Of a stretch of DNA of 16,167 bases, positions 7,241-13,374 are shown in pieces (the first letter of the stretch is position 1; every line of letters starts with the position of its first letter). The notes under the pieces are model-generated. The model saw only the letters and a list, made by a program, of their open reading frames with translations. It ran no database searches and was not told the origin of the DNA. The DNA is taken from positions 50,519-66,685 of the forward strand of contig DIWC01000066.1 of assembly GCA_002423425.1 (NCBI GenBank), in the 5' to 3' direction. Source of the stretch: Peptococcaceae bacterium UBA6116 (GTDB lineage Bacteria; Bacillota; Desulfitobacteriia; Desulfitobacteriales; Syntrophobotulaceae). A program made the translations under genes and the position numbers.

Positions 7241-7361
7241 CTTTAAATCTGACGATATTTTCTTTATTTTTAAAGATTTTCAATCAAATATTAAATATAT
7301 TATTTCTTTAAATATATCACGTTATTCTTTATATGCAAAGAAATTTTGTCAGATTTTAAAG
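7241..7361 (-). promoter_or_regulatory. abiE promoter flanked by an inverted operator pair
   Basis: On the minus strand, TTGCAT (7338-7333) and TATATT (7316-7311) are separated by 16 bases and make a good sigma-A-type promoter. Two copies of one sequence in opposite orientation bracket it. One is 7241-7265, beginning CTTTAAATCTGAC. The other is 7337-7361, ending GTCAGATTTTAAAG. They match over about 22 of 25 positions allowing two single-base indels, with a shared inner TTTCTTT. The upstream copy touches the -35 and the downstream copy abuts the abiEi ribosome site. AbiEi relatives repress by binding inverted repeats at their promoter, so these are strong operator candidates. Confidence 0.75.
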
Positions 7362-7383
7362 TAACAACAGCAGATGACCTAGC

Positions 7384-7859
7384 CTATTCGCGTTCATGCC
7401 TTTGCCGTGTCTTTAAGTTGATTTTTAAATAGTCGTTATAATCCTTCCCCCGTTCCGGCGGCTCATTGGAAACAGTGTAATTAGGCTGAAAAATGGTTTG
7501 AATAGTTTTTGCAGCCAGTCCCTGCCGGCAAGCAGTTCTAACGTGCAATAGGATATTAAATCAATGGCACTTTCAAACAGATGAAGCTTACTGCTTTTAC
7601 TCCTTGCCGGGATGGAAAAGGAAAAGTGCTTGTCGCTCCCGTTCACCTCACCTATAAACCTTCTCCGAGATGTCCCCCGGAGCGATGCGTAGCGTAGAAT
7701 GCCTTGACGGTCAAACCCGACAAAAACAGCGTTCTGGTAACGGCTGCTTTCATACAGCCGTTTGGTTTCGATGCAGTAGTCGATGATTTCCCGATGAATG
7801 CCGCGCACTGCCAGGTAGGCAATAACCCGGTCATTGTTTTCGTTTTTTTCCGATTGTTT
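7384..7859 (-). pseudogene. DUF3991/TOPRIM conjugative-element protein, remnant
   Basis: From about 7850 down, the minus strand reads NDRVIAYLAVRGIHREIIDY, then NAVFVGFDRQGILRYASLRGT, GEVNGSDKHFSFSIP and LHLFESAIDLISYCTL. These are hallmarks of DUF3991/TOPRIM proteins carried next to relaxases on Firmicute conjugative elements. The open frame has no start (TAA at 7860-7862) and lacks the N-terminal zinc/primase part. At about 7515-7525 the frame breaks: LLAGRD is joined out of frame to LAAKTIQTIFQPNYTVSNEP, then PERGKDYNDYL, ending at TAG 7384-7386. In intact proteins a stretch with the TOPRIM acidic residues separates these parts, so there is an internal deletion plus a frameshift. It is non-functional. 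Confidence 0.8.
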
Positions 7860-7873
7860 TTATCTTCCAAAAA

Positions 7874-8023
7874 TCAATTCATCTTTATTGCCATTCTGTT
7901 ATCAAATCTGGTTCCAGATGCCAGCTCCGAGTAGCTTCCAGCAAATACCCAAACAACATGATTGTTAATGTGATTTTTATAGTACTCAACCTGTGAATCA
8001 AAGCTATTTTGCTGTTCTTCATA
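7874..8023 (-). pseudogene. Large serine recombinase, N-terminal fragment
   Basis: Read on the minus strand, one frame gives YEEQQNSFDSQVEYYKNHIN, then NHVVWVFAGSYSELASGTRF and DNRMAIKMN, with TGA at 7874-7876. This matches the resolvase-domain segment of large serine recombinases (EEQ..S...Q..YY..YI......W.FAG.Y.D.G.SGT...R..F..M). Only about 50 residues remain: the catalytic serine end and everything after the first domain are gone, and the usual DEG before SGT is changed to ELA. It lies between the DUF3991 relic and the Crp-type gene, consistent with a decayed integrative element. It overlaps no intact gene. Confidence 0.68.
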
Positions 8024-8043
8024 GACATACCTCTTATATCACA

Positions 8044-8739
8044 TCATCCATGCAACTTTTCGTTAAGCGTTATTGTCCATGCGTCATATTCCAATATCCC
8101 ATCTTTACGCATTTTGATCAGCTCTCTACCAAGTGAGGACCTTGGTATGCCGAATCTTTCAGCCAACTCTTTTTTTGAGATTGGCAGTTTAATCACGGTA
8201 TTTCCTTGTCTGCTTTGCTCCTGTCGTAAAAAATCCAAGATGTATTGTCTGATTGTTTTTCGGGAAATCGCATTTATCTTCTCTGTTAAAATAATCGTTT
8301 TATCCGATATCTCATTCAACAAACCAACCATGAAACACGTGTTTCCCTGGCTCATCTCTAGGATCAACTCTTTTTTCATCATCAGGACTAATGTTCGAAG
8401 TGATGCAATAGCTGTCATTGGATACATATTTTTGCTGGAGAACATCAAGTTCGCCCCGATGATATCGCCACCAACAAAAGTATCAATAACAAGCACATTC
8501 CCATTTTCATCAATATTCTGAACAATCACCTTACCCTCTAGAATGATATCCATGAATTGACACACTTCATTTTGCATATGAAGGATTTCATCTTTCCCAT
8601 ACTCTCTAATTTCATATTTTGAAGCATTGAGAAGCAGCATTAGACCATCTCTCGAAAAATCCTGAAATAGTGGTAACCGAAGCAAAATATCAAGCGATCG
8701 CTCAATATCAAATAAAATTCTTATTTTTATCACCCCCAA
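8044..8739 (-). CDS. Crp/Fnr-family transcriptional regulator
   Basis: A 231-residue protein. Residues about 18-125 form the cyclic-nucleotide-binding-type beta roll (LLRLPLFQDFSRDGL, GKVIVQNIDENGN and FVGGDIIGANLMF). A long dimer helix (about 125-165) follows, then a C-terminal winged helix whose recognition part is ISKKELAERFGIPRSSLGRE. There is no N-terminal cysteine cluster, so it is not an oxygen-sensing Fnr with an FeS centre; its effector is unknown. The start is TTG 8739 or, two codons later, GTG 8733. The GGGGGTGAT here could be either the start region or the ribosome site, so the N-terminus is uncertain by several residues. It sits alone between recombinase and transposase remnants. 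A palindrome in its own leader suggests self-regulation. Confidence 0.9.
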   Translation of the reverse strand: MGVIKIRILFDIERSLDILLRLPLFQDFSRDGLMLLLNASKYEIREYGKDEILHMQNEVCQFMDIILEGKVIVQNIDENGNVLVIDTFVGGDIIGANLMFSSKNMYPMTAIASLRTLVLMMKKELILEMSQGNTCFMVGLLNEISDKTIILTEKINAISRKTIRQYILDFLRQEQSRQGNTVIKLPISKKELAERFGIPRSSLGRELIKMRKDGILEYDAWTITLNEKLHG

Positions 8740-8742
8740 ATT

Positions 8743-8805
8743 AGTTACATCGGTAACTTTTTCTTTTATTGTTTTAAAGTATACTATCCTGAGTTTTGCA
8801 GCAAA
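8743..8805 (-). promoter_or_regulatory. Promoter and palindromic operator of the Crp-type gene
   Basis: On the minus strand TTTGCT (8805-8800) and TATACT (8783-8778) are 16 bases apart. About 20 bases further downstream, AGTTAC-CGAT-GTAACT (8758-8743) is a perfect 6+4+6 palindrome directly in front of the ribosome site. Crp/Fnr proteins bind such spaced palindromes. A site downstream of the promoter would repress, so autorepression is the likely reading. Confidence 0.55.
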
Positions 8806-8811
8806 AACAGT

Positions 8812-8854
8812 AAAAAAACCCCTTTAAATCCGCATGAATACTGGTTTAGAGGGG
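8812..8854 (-). terminator. Terminator behind the transposase remnant
   Basis: GGGG-TTTAGA-type and CCCC-TTTAAATC arms (8843-8854 and 8819-8830) pair over 12 bp with two G-T wobbles around a 12-base loop. On the minus strand they are followed by seven T. It lies about 30 bases after the transposase stop and separates it from the Crp-type gene. Confidence 0.7.
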
Positions 8855-8885
8855 GTATATTTTTGTCATTTTTGTGTAGTGTAAT

Positions 8886-9422
8886 TCACTTCTTTTTTGT
8901 ACTGCAAAATTTTTTTATTTCTCGGGTAGCCATAATTTTATTGCCAAGATTTAAGTCGAAAATTTTCTCTGCTGTTTTTAGGACATCATCCCTGTAATCA
9001 AATAGGTAGTAGTTTTGGTCAAGGTGTGAGCAGGAATACTGAATTAAGCTGTTTCGAATTTGTTTGATGGAATACTCCTTCTCCATCAGATACTCCAACA
9101 CCCGCATGATCAAGAGAGAGACGAAGCAAATGAGGAAGTGAGCTTTAATATGGTTCTCAAGCCGAAGATATACGGGTCTTGCCTTGAATTCACTCTTGAT
9201 TACTTTAAAGGATTCCTCGATTTCCCATAAACCTCTGTAGATGTCACGAATTTCTTTGTCTGTTAGATGCTTTTCACTGGTTACGATGGAGTAGTAGACG
9301 CAGACATGATCTATCTCTTTAAATTGAGTTACATTAGCGATGAGAGGAGTTACCCATTTTCTGAGGTAACTTGGAATATTTCTATTAATAAGACATTCTA
9401 CTCCTTGATAAAAACATAACAC
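8886..9422 (-). pseudogene. IS4/IS1634-type transposase, C-terminal part
   Basis: A 178-codon frame. From YYSIVTSEKHLTDKEI onward it follows the C-terminal half of IS1634-group transposases: IYRGLWEIEESFKVIKSEF carries the Y-(2)-R-(3)-E-(6)-K signature with Leu instead of Arg but with the catalytic Glu and the Lys kept. It is followed by RPVYLRLENHIKAHFLICF and a hydrophobic VSLLIMRVLEYL helix. Both catalytic Asp residues and the whole N-terminal half (about 350 residues) are absent. The first roughly 40 residues (MLCFYQGVECLINRNIPSYL) do not resemble the family and probably come from the flanking DNA, which also carries the gene starting at 9697. It is an inactive insertion-sequence remnant. 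Confidence 0.78.
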
Positions 9423-9697
9423 ATATCCCCATCTTTTCTTTCAATAATATCCATCATAAATGCGTCTTCATTTCCGTTTGAACTATTTATCCAATTACGA
9501 AAGGTCAGCATAGCCTTTCTGCCGTATTCTTCATTATTAAAGATCAATGCTATTTTTAAAGGCTGGTTCACTAATACATTCTGTGGAATACTAATATAGC
9601 CTACACCAAAAATGCTTGCCTTGCGTATTAAATCAGGAAATTCTATATCACCTACTATCATTATTTTGGGTTTTATAGCGTAATCGAATCCAAACAT
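9398..9697 (-). CDS. Unrecognised 99-residue protein, possibly truncated
   Basis: ATG 9697 has a strong GAGGAG at a 7-base spacing, so translation from here is credible. The protein is a mixed alpha/beta soluble domain: FDYAIKPKIMIVGDIEFPDL, VGYISIPQNVLVNQPLKIAL and NEDAFMMDIIERKDGDMCY. No catalytic motif or named family is recognised. Its end overlaps the transposase remnant's frame by 25 bases in another frame. It may therefore be a longer gene cut by the insertion or by a frameshift: the neighbouring frame continues with GVECLINRNIPSYLRKWV, which reads like natural protein. No membrane segment is present. Confidence 0.55.
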   Translation of the reverse strand: MFGFDYAIKPKIMIVGDIEFPDLIRKASIFGVGYISIPQNVLVNQPLKIALIFNNEEYGRKAMLTFRNWINSSNGNEDAFMMDIIERKDGDMCYVFIKE

Positions 9698-10057
9698 GCT
9701 GATTCTCCTCTTCCAATGATTTAGATTTCAGGAGCTACAGTAAACAACCATATTAAAAAATAGACCAGCGGTTGCTTGGTGGTTAAGTTTTATCACTTTA
9801 TCCTTAAATTACTGAAAAGGAATTGTGGACTTTCGATTGATATTTTAATGAGTACGTGATTATAACAGCGTTAACAAATCCTTCTTAAGACAGATCTATT
9901 TGAGCAATCTTAAATATCTCAGTACTTCCAATTATAGACATACTACGCAATTAATAATTTAGCCTTATTAACCTAATGTAAAAATGTTTTTAGAAAAAAG
10001 ATTTTATCAGTATCTGCCTTATTCATCGCCGATAAATTGCTGTAACTCCCACTATTT
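9698..10057. other. Intergenic stretch behind fic, no gene
   Basis: AT-rich, without an open frame of note on either strand. It probably holds the promoter of the 99-residue gene (right-hand part, minus strand) and the end of the fic transcript. A weak hairpin at 9755-9780 is listed separately. Confidence 0.5.
9755..9780 (-). terminator. Possible weak terminator behind fic
   Basis: On the minus strand ACCAAGC and GCTGGT pair with a one-base bulge around AACC and are followed by CTATTTTTT. The stem is short and it lies about 280 bases after the fic stop, so the call is tentative. Confidence 0.35.
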
Positions 10058-10975
10058 TTATAACACCTCTAAATAGCGATCCAGTCGTTCCTCCACATAT
10101 TGGCTGATCATCATCACCATTGAATCTACATCTCCATCCCGGTAGTAGTCATCGAATGCATCATAATACCGTTTTCGGTCTGTAAATTTAATATTAACCG
10201 GTGGGTAGCCGTTTTGCATCAAGTCGAAATTCATAATCAGCCTGCCTGTACGTCCATTGCCGTCGATAAAGGGATGGATGCCTTCAAAAACGAGGTGGAA
10301 CCATGCGATTCTCTCAAGGGGATGCATTGTTCCTCTTTTTTTGTTACAATCCTCAAGCAACCGCTCCATCTTCTTCGGAATAGTATAAGGCTGCGGCGGC
10401 TCATGGGCTGCCCCCATGATGCGAACCGAAATACGGCGATATATTCCCTTATCTTCAGGACGATCCATCAGTACGAGGGAATGTATTTCTTTTATAATCC
10501 TTTCTTCTAAAGGAACTTTATTACTTACAAGCTGCTGTATATATACAAAAGCATCCCGATGCCCTACAGCTTCCAAATGGTCTTTCAGTGGTTTTTGATC
10601 AATGGTAATGCCTTCTAAAACCAAAGCTGTTTCCTGGAGCGTAAGGGTATTACCCTCAATCGCATTCGAATTATAAGTAAACTCAATCATAAATTCATCG
10701 CGTAAACGGGCTGTTTCACCCGGCGTCAGAGGCCTACATGCATCAAGCTTTTCTTTTTTTAAGTCAATTCGAGTAAATAGCGAACGGTACTGTACCGGCA
10801 CGGCTTTACCCCGTAGTTTTCTGCCGTCTATGGGCTTTTCAGTATCTGCAGGGATCAAATAGGAACGGCCTTTTTTTATGACGCCGTTAATCCGTTCCTG
10901 TTCGCACAAGATACGCACGCGCCGATCAGTAAGCCCCCATTTTTCAGCGGCTTCTTTGACTTTCATGTATTCCAT
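10058..10975 (-). CDS. fic: Fic-family adenylyltransferase with N-terminal HTH
   Basis: A 305-residue protein from ATG 10975, which has GAGGTG 7 bases upstream; an in-frame ATG 14 codons earlier lacks such a site. Residues 4-42 are a MerR/excisionase-type HTH (KVKEAAEKWGLTDRRVRILC, then GRSYLIPAD). Residues about 95-120 carry the Fic inhibitory helix with S103-x3-E107-G108 in YNSNAIEGN. The catalytic motif HPFIDGNGRTGR (234-245) is complete (HxFx[D/E]GNGRxxR). The flap precedes it at about 186-200. Fic enzymes transfer AMP from ATP to target proteins, and the Glu of the inhibitory helix blocks ATP until it is relieved. The enzyme is thus predicted to be a regulated class II (N-terminal inhibited) Fic. 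The HTH suggests it can bind DNA, perhaps its own promoter. No separate antitoxin is adjacent. Confidence 0.93.
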   Translation of the reverse strand: MEYMKVKEAAEKWGLTDRRVRILCEQERINGVIKKGRSYLIPADTEKPIDGRKLRGKAVPVQYRSLFTRIDLKKEKLDACRPLTPGETARLRDEFMIEFTYNSNAIEGNTLTLQETALVLEGITIDQKPLKDHLEAVGHRDAFVYIQQLVSNKVPLEERIIKEIHSLVLMDRPEDKGIYRRISVRIMGAAHEPPQPYTIPKKMERLLEDCNKKRGTMHPLERIAWFHLVFEGIHPFIDGNGRTGRLIMNFDLMQNGYPPVNIKFTDRKRYYDAFDDYYRDGDVDSMVMMISQYVEERLDRYLEVL

Positions 10976-11176
10976 ACCGATACACCTCATATTAAGATTA
11001 CATGTTTTTCCAGTCATTTAATTATAGCATATTATCGGAATAATATACAAGCAATTTACACAATAAACCGGACTCAATTATTCCTTTTAATTTAGCATGT
11101 TAAAAGCGTGCTTACCAATCTCAGAGCTAAGAGATGTTCTTTTCTTACTATTCCGCCTTAGGTTACTATGTATCAG

Positions 11177-11217
11177 TGTGCCTGGTGAAAAGCGAACTAT
11201 GTAATTCATCAGGCGCA
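11177..11217 (+). promoter_or_regulatory. Hairpin upstream of the excisionase-type HTH gene
   Basis: GCCTGGTGAA (11180-11189) and TTCATCAGGC (11205-11214) pair with one wobble; the stem extends to 13 bp with a second wobble around a 15-base loop. It ends 24 bases before the TTG start of the next gene. It could be an operator for the HTH protein or an mRNA leader structure; there is no T-tract, so it is not a terminator. Confidence 0.4.
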
Positions 11218-11241
11218 ACGTTGTGGAGAGGAGGAATAAAG

Positions 11242-11499
11242 TTGACAGGATTAAACATCGACAGTGCTTATAACTTACTTTTTCAGGGTTATCCGGATGT
11301 TCTCGATATTAAACAATTGAGTAGAGCACTTGGCATAAGCCAAAAGACTGTATATAAGCTGTTGCGTGAAAAAGAAATTCGTGGCTTTAAGGTGGGACGT
11401 GCTTATAAAATCCCAAAACTATTTGTTATGCAATATCTGGAGATGATCAAGCCAGATGAATCAAAGGGAGCAAATAATCAGATGATTGTATCCAAATAA
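11242..11499 (+). CDS. Excisionase-type helix-turn-helix protein
   Basis: An 85-residue protein starting at TTG 11242, chosen because GGAGG lies 7 bases upstream; the longer frame to 11134 lacks a site. The core YPDVLDIKQLSRALGISQKT followed by VYKLLREKEIRGFKVGRAYKIP is a typical HTH_17/MerR-like excisionase domain, with a short C-terminal helix (FVMQYLEMIKPDE). Proteins of this type act as excisionases or small repressors on integrative elements. It is followed 80 bases later by the IS110-type transposase. A decayed relative with the same YPDVLD core lies at 14930-15049, so the locus has held more than one copy. Confidence 0.82.
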   Translation: MTGLNIDSAYNLLFQGYPDVLDIKQLSRALGISQKTVYKLLREKEIRGFKVGRAYKIPKLFVMQYLEMIKPDESKGANNQMIVSK

Positions 11500-11575
11500 A
11501 AAGTGCAACACGTATAGACATAATCACCTGCTATTTATAGTATTGCATTGTCAATGGTAGGTGAAATCTATCTGC

Positions 11576-11653
11576 ATGAATGGAGGAGCAGCCAGAAAAT
11601 CAAGAGGAAGCTTCGGAAGGAATCACTCCGCAGTATTCAAAGCGAAGGTTCTC
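11576..11653 (+). pseudogene. Possible IS3-family OrfA start fused into the IS110 gene
   Basis: The frame beginning at ATG 11576 reads MNGGAARKSRGSFGRNHSAV and continues FKAKV. The end of this, RNHSAVFKAKV, is the opening of many IS3-family OrfA proteins (RRNHSxxFKAKVAL). After about 11650 this frame becomes meaningless, while the IS110 frame becomes recognisable at RRFSTF. The two meet in GCGAAGGTT. The alternative is that GITPQYSKRRFSTF is native IS110 sequence and the OrfA match is chance. Confidence 0.4.
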
Positions 11654-12797
11654 TACATTCAACAAATCCATCCTGCAATTCAAACAGTGGTTAATCGATA
11701 ACAACTGCTTTGATATTTGCATGGAATCTACGGGGAAATACTGGACTCCCATCCACAATCTTTTGGAGGATACCATTCGAATTACAGTTGCCAACCCTAA
11801 GTGGGTTAAAGCTGTGAAAGGCAACAAGGATGATACCAAGGACTCCAAGTGGATTGGTGACCTATTTCGTCTTGGCTTCGTTCCAGGTAGCTATATTCCT
11901 GAAAAACCAATACGCATTCTTCGTGAGTACACCCGTTACCGGTATAAGCTTGTTTCCTGTAAAAGCAGTGAAAAGAATCGTTTTCAAAATGCTTTCACAG
12001 TTTGCAATGTAGCCCTTGATGCTGTCGTTTCCGACATGTTTGGCAAATCTGCCTCATCCATCACCGACTACCTGATTTCCACCGATGCCTTTGACCCAGA
12101 ACACTGCACATCGCTTCTTAAAAGATCCTTGAAGAAAAAAGCAGATACCGTAATTGAGTCTATAGAAGGTTATCAAATGACCAAGGAACAAAAGGATCGT
12201 ATGTTAATGGTTCGCTCTCATCTTGAATTTGTCCAGAATTCCATTGTTAAGCTGGACGAAAAGCTTGATAAGCTGGTTGCTCCTTTTGAATCTGAGATTA
12301 ATCTTCTTTGTACCATTCCCGGAGTCGACAGGAATTCGGCAATAACCATCATCTCCGAGATTGGCACTGATATGTCTCAATTTGCCAACTCCAAACGGTT
12401 GTGTTGTTGGGCGGGTTTAACACCCGGCAACAATGAATCTGCCGGTAAGAAGAAGTCTATTAGAATAACACGTGCTGGTGTTTACCTCAAACCTGCATTG
12501 GTACAAGTTGCCCATGCAGCCGTGAAATCGAACAGCTCTCCTTACTACAAAGTCAAATATGAACGCATTAGTAAAAGAAGAGGCAAAAAGAGAGCCATAA
12601 TCGCTATCGCAAGGATGATACTCACCGCAATATACCACATGTTTATTACGGGCGAAGTGTTCAATCCCAGTGATCTGTATAAAGTTGATATGCCACAAGA
12701 AATGGTGGAAAAGCAGAAAGAGAAAGCTATTAAACAAGCCACAAAACTTCTGATTTCCGTTGGTCTAATAAAAGCTACTGACATTTCTGTAGCTTAA
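11580..12797 (+). CDS. IS110-family transposase with a replaced N-terminus
   Basis: A 405-codon frame. From RRFSTFNKSILQFKQWL (22-38) onward it follows the IS110 DEDD transposase: the second acidic residue in CMESTGKYW (47-55), then KDDTKDSKWIGDLFRLG (83-99). The C-terminal Transposase_20 part has LLCTIPGVDRNSAITIISEI and a serine in NNESAGKKKSIRITRAGVYL. The first catalytic Asp (normally GIDVHK near the start) is missing: TGA directly precedes the ATG, and the first 20 residues come from DNA whose other frame resembles IS3 OrfA. The usual left end, where IS110 elements encode their guiding RNA, is also absent (only 80 bases to the previous gene). It is therefore probably inactive, although the rest of the frame is intact. 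Confidence 0.85.
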   Translation: MEEQPENQEEASEGITPQYSKRRFSTFNKSILQFKQWLIDNNCFDICMESTGKYWTPIHNLLEDTIRITVANPKWVKAVKGNKDDTKDSKWIGDLFRLGFVPGSYIPEKPIRILREYTRYRYKLVSCKSSEKNRFQNAFTVCNVALDAVVSDMFGKSASSITDYLISTDAFDPEHCTSLLKRSLKKKADTVIESIEGYQMTKEQKDRMLMVRSHLEFVQNSIVKLDEKLDKLVAPFESEINLLCTIPGVDRNSAITIISEIGTDMSQFANSKRLCCWAGLTPGNNESAGKKKSIRITRAGVYLKPALVQVAHAAVKSNSSPYYKVKYERISKRRGKKRAIIAIARMILTAIYHMFITGEVFNPSDLYKVDMPQEMVEKQKEKAIKQATKLLISVGLIKATDISVA

Positions 12798-12895
12798 CCT
12801 AATCCCTAATTTTTTTTGGGGGGCCGTTAAGGCCTTATTTTAGTGTACCCTTTTTTACTACAATCCATAGTATTTTTCAAGCTACACCTCCTTTC

Positions 12896-13348
12896 TTATA
12901 TTTTGACATTTAACAGTATTGCGGACCCATAAGTCACTGCACTCAGCAATCCGGTGCTTAAAAATGTTGTTGCTAAACCTTGACGCTGAATTGTGTTTGC
13001 TAATAACCCAGGTACAACAATACCAACTGCCGCCAACCCAAAGATATTACTATAATCAAATGGTAATATGGCATGTATTATAAACTGTAACACGATTGCT
13101 ACTGTTATCATGGCTGCAAATTTTCTTTTGCCGTATAGAATTGTAACTTTACTCACTCCGAAATAAACGATTAAATATGTTAAAATGCTAATAAAGAATG
13201 TTAAGAATATAGCCTGGGGCTGTTTTATAAGTAAAGCTAAATATCCGGGTACAACCAGACCAGCAGGTAAAACTCCTGTGATTTCAGTAAATAACAAACT
13301 GAAAATCACACCCAAAATTAGAACTGTGTCAATATTCGTAATTAGCAA
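12896..13348 (-). CDS. pgsC: PgsC/CapC membrane subunit of poly-gamma-glutamate synthesis
   Basis: A 150-residue protein, the normal length for PgsC (about 149). The start is TTG 13348 with a perfect AAAGGAGGT 6 bases upstream. It is almost entirely hydrophobic with about five membrane segments. The family signature is intact near the N-terminus: GVIFSLLFTEITGVLPAGLV followed by VPGYLALL. A second VPGLLANTIQRQG lies near residue 110. PgsC works with the ATP-dependent ligase PgsB in the membrane to make poly-gamma-glutamate from glutamate. It follows pgsB by 26 bases on the same strand. pgsA, which normally comes next and is needed for transport and anchoring, is absent; instead the end of the IS110 gene lies about 100 bases away. 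Confidence 0.92.
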   Translation of the reverse strand: MLITNIDTVLILGVIFSLLFTEITGVLPAGLVVPGYLALLIKQPQAIFLTFFISILTYLIVYFGVSKVTILYGKRKFAAMITVAIVLQFIIHAILPFDYSNIFGLAAVGIVVPGLLANTIQRQGLATTFLSTGLLSAVTYGSAILLNVKI

Positions 13349-13374
13349 CTGCTTACCTCCTTTATTGGTATTTA

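Noticed and set aside
7652..7934. Frames of 72-76 codons on both strands
   Set aside because: They are shadows of the DUF3991 relic, which is recognisable in another frame.
8009..8521. 170-codon plus-strand frame
   Set aside because: It is the antisense of the Crp/Fnr-type regulator, whose domains are clear on the minus strand.
12417..12784. Minus-strand frames of 79-106 codons in the IS110 gene
   Set aside because: Antisense shadows of a recognisable transposase.
12820..12850. GGCC-GTTAA-GGCC hairpin after the IS110 gene
   Set aside because: Only a 4-bp stem with a broken T-tract; too weak to call a terminator or an element end.
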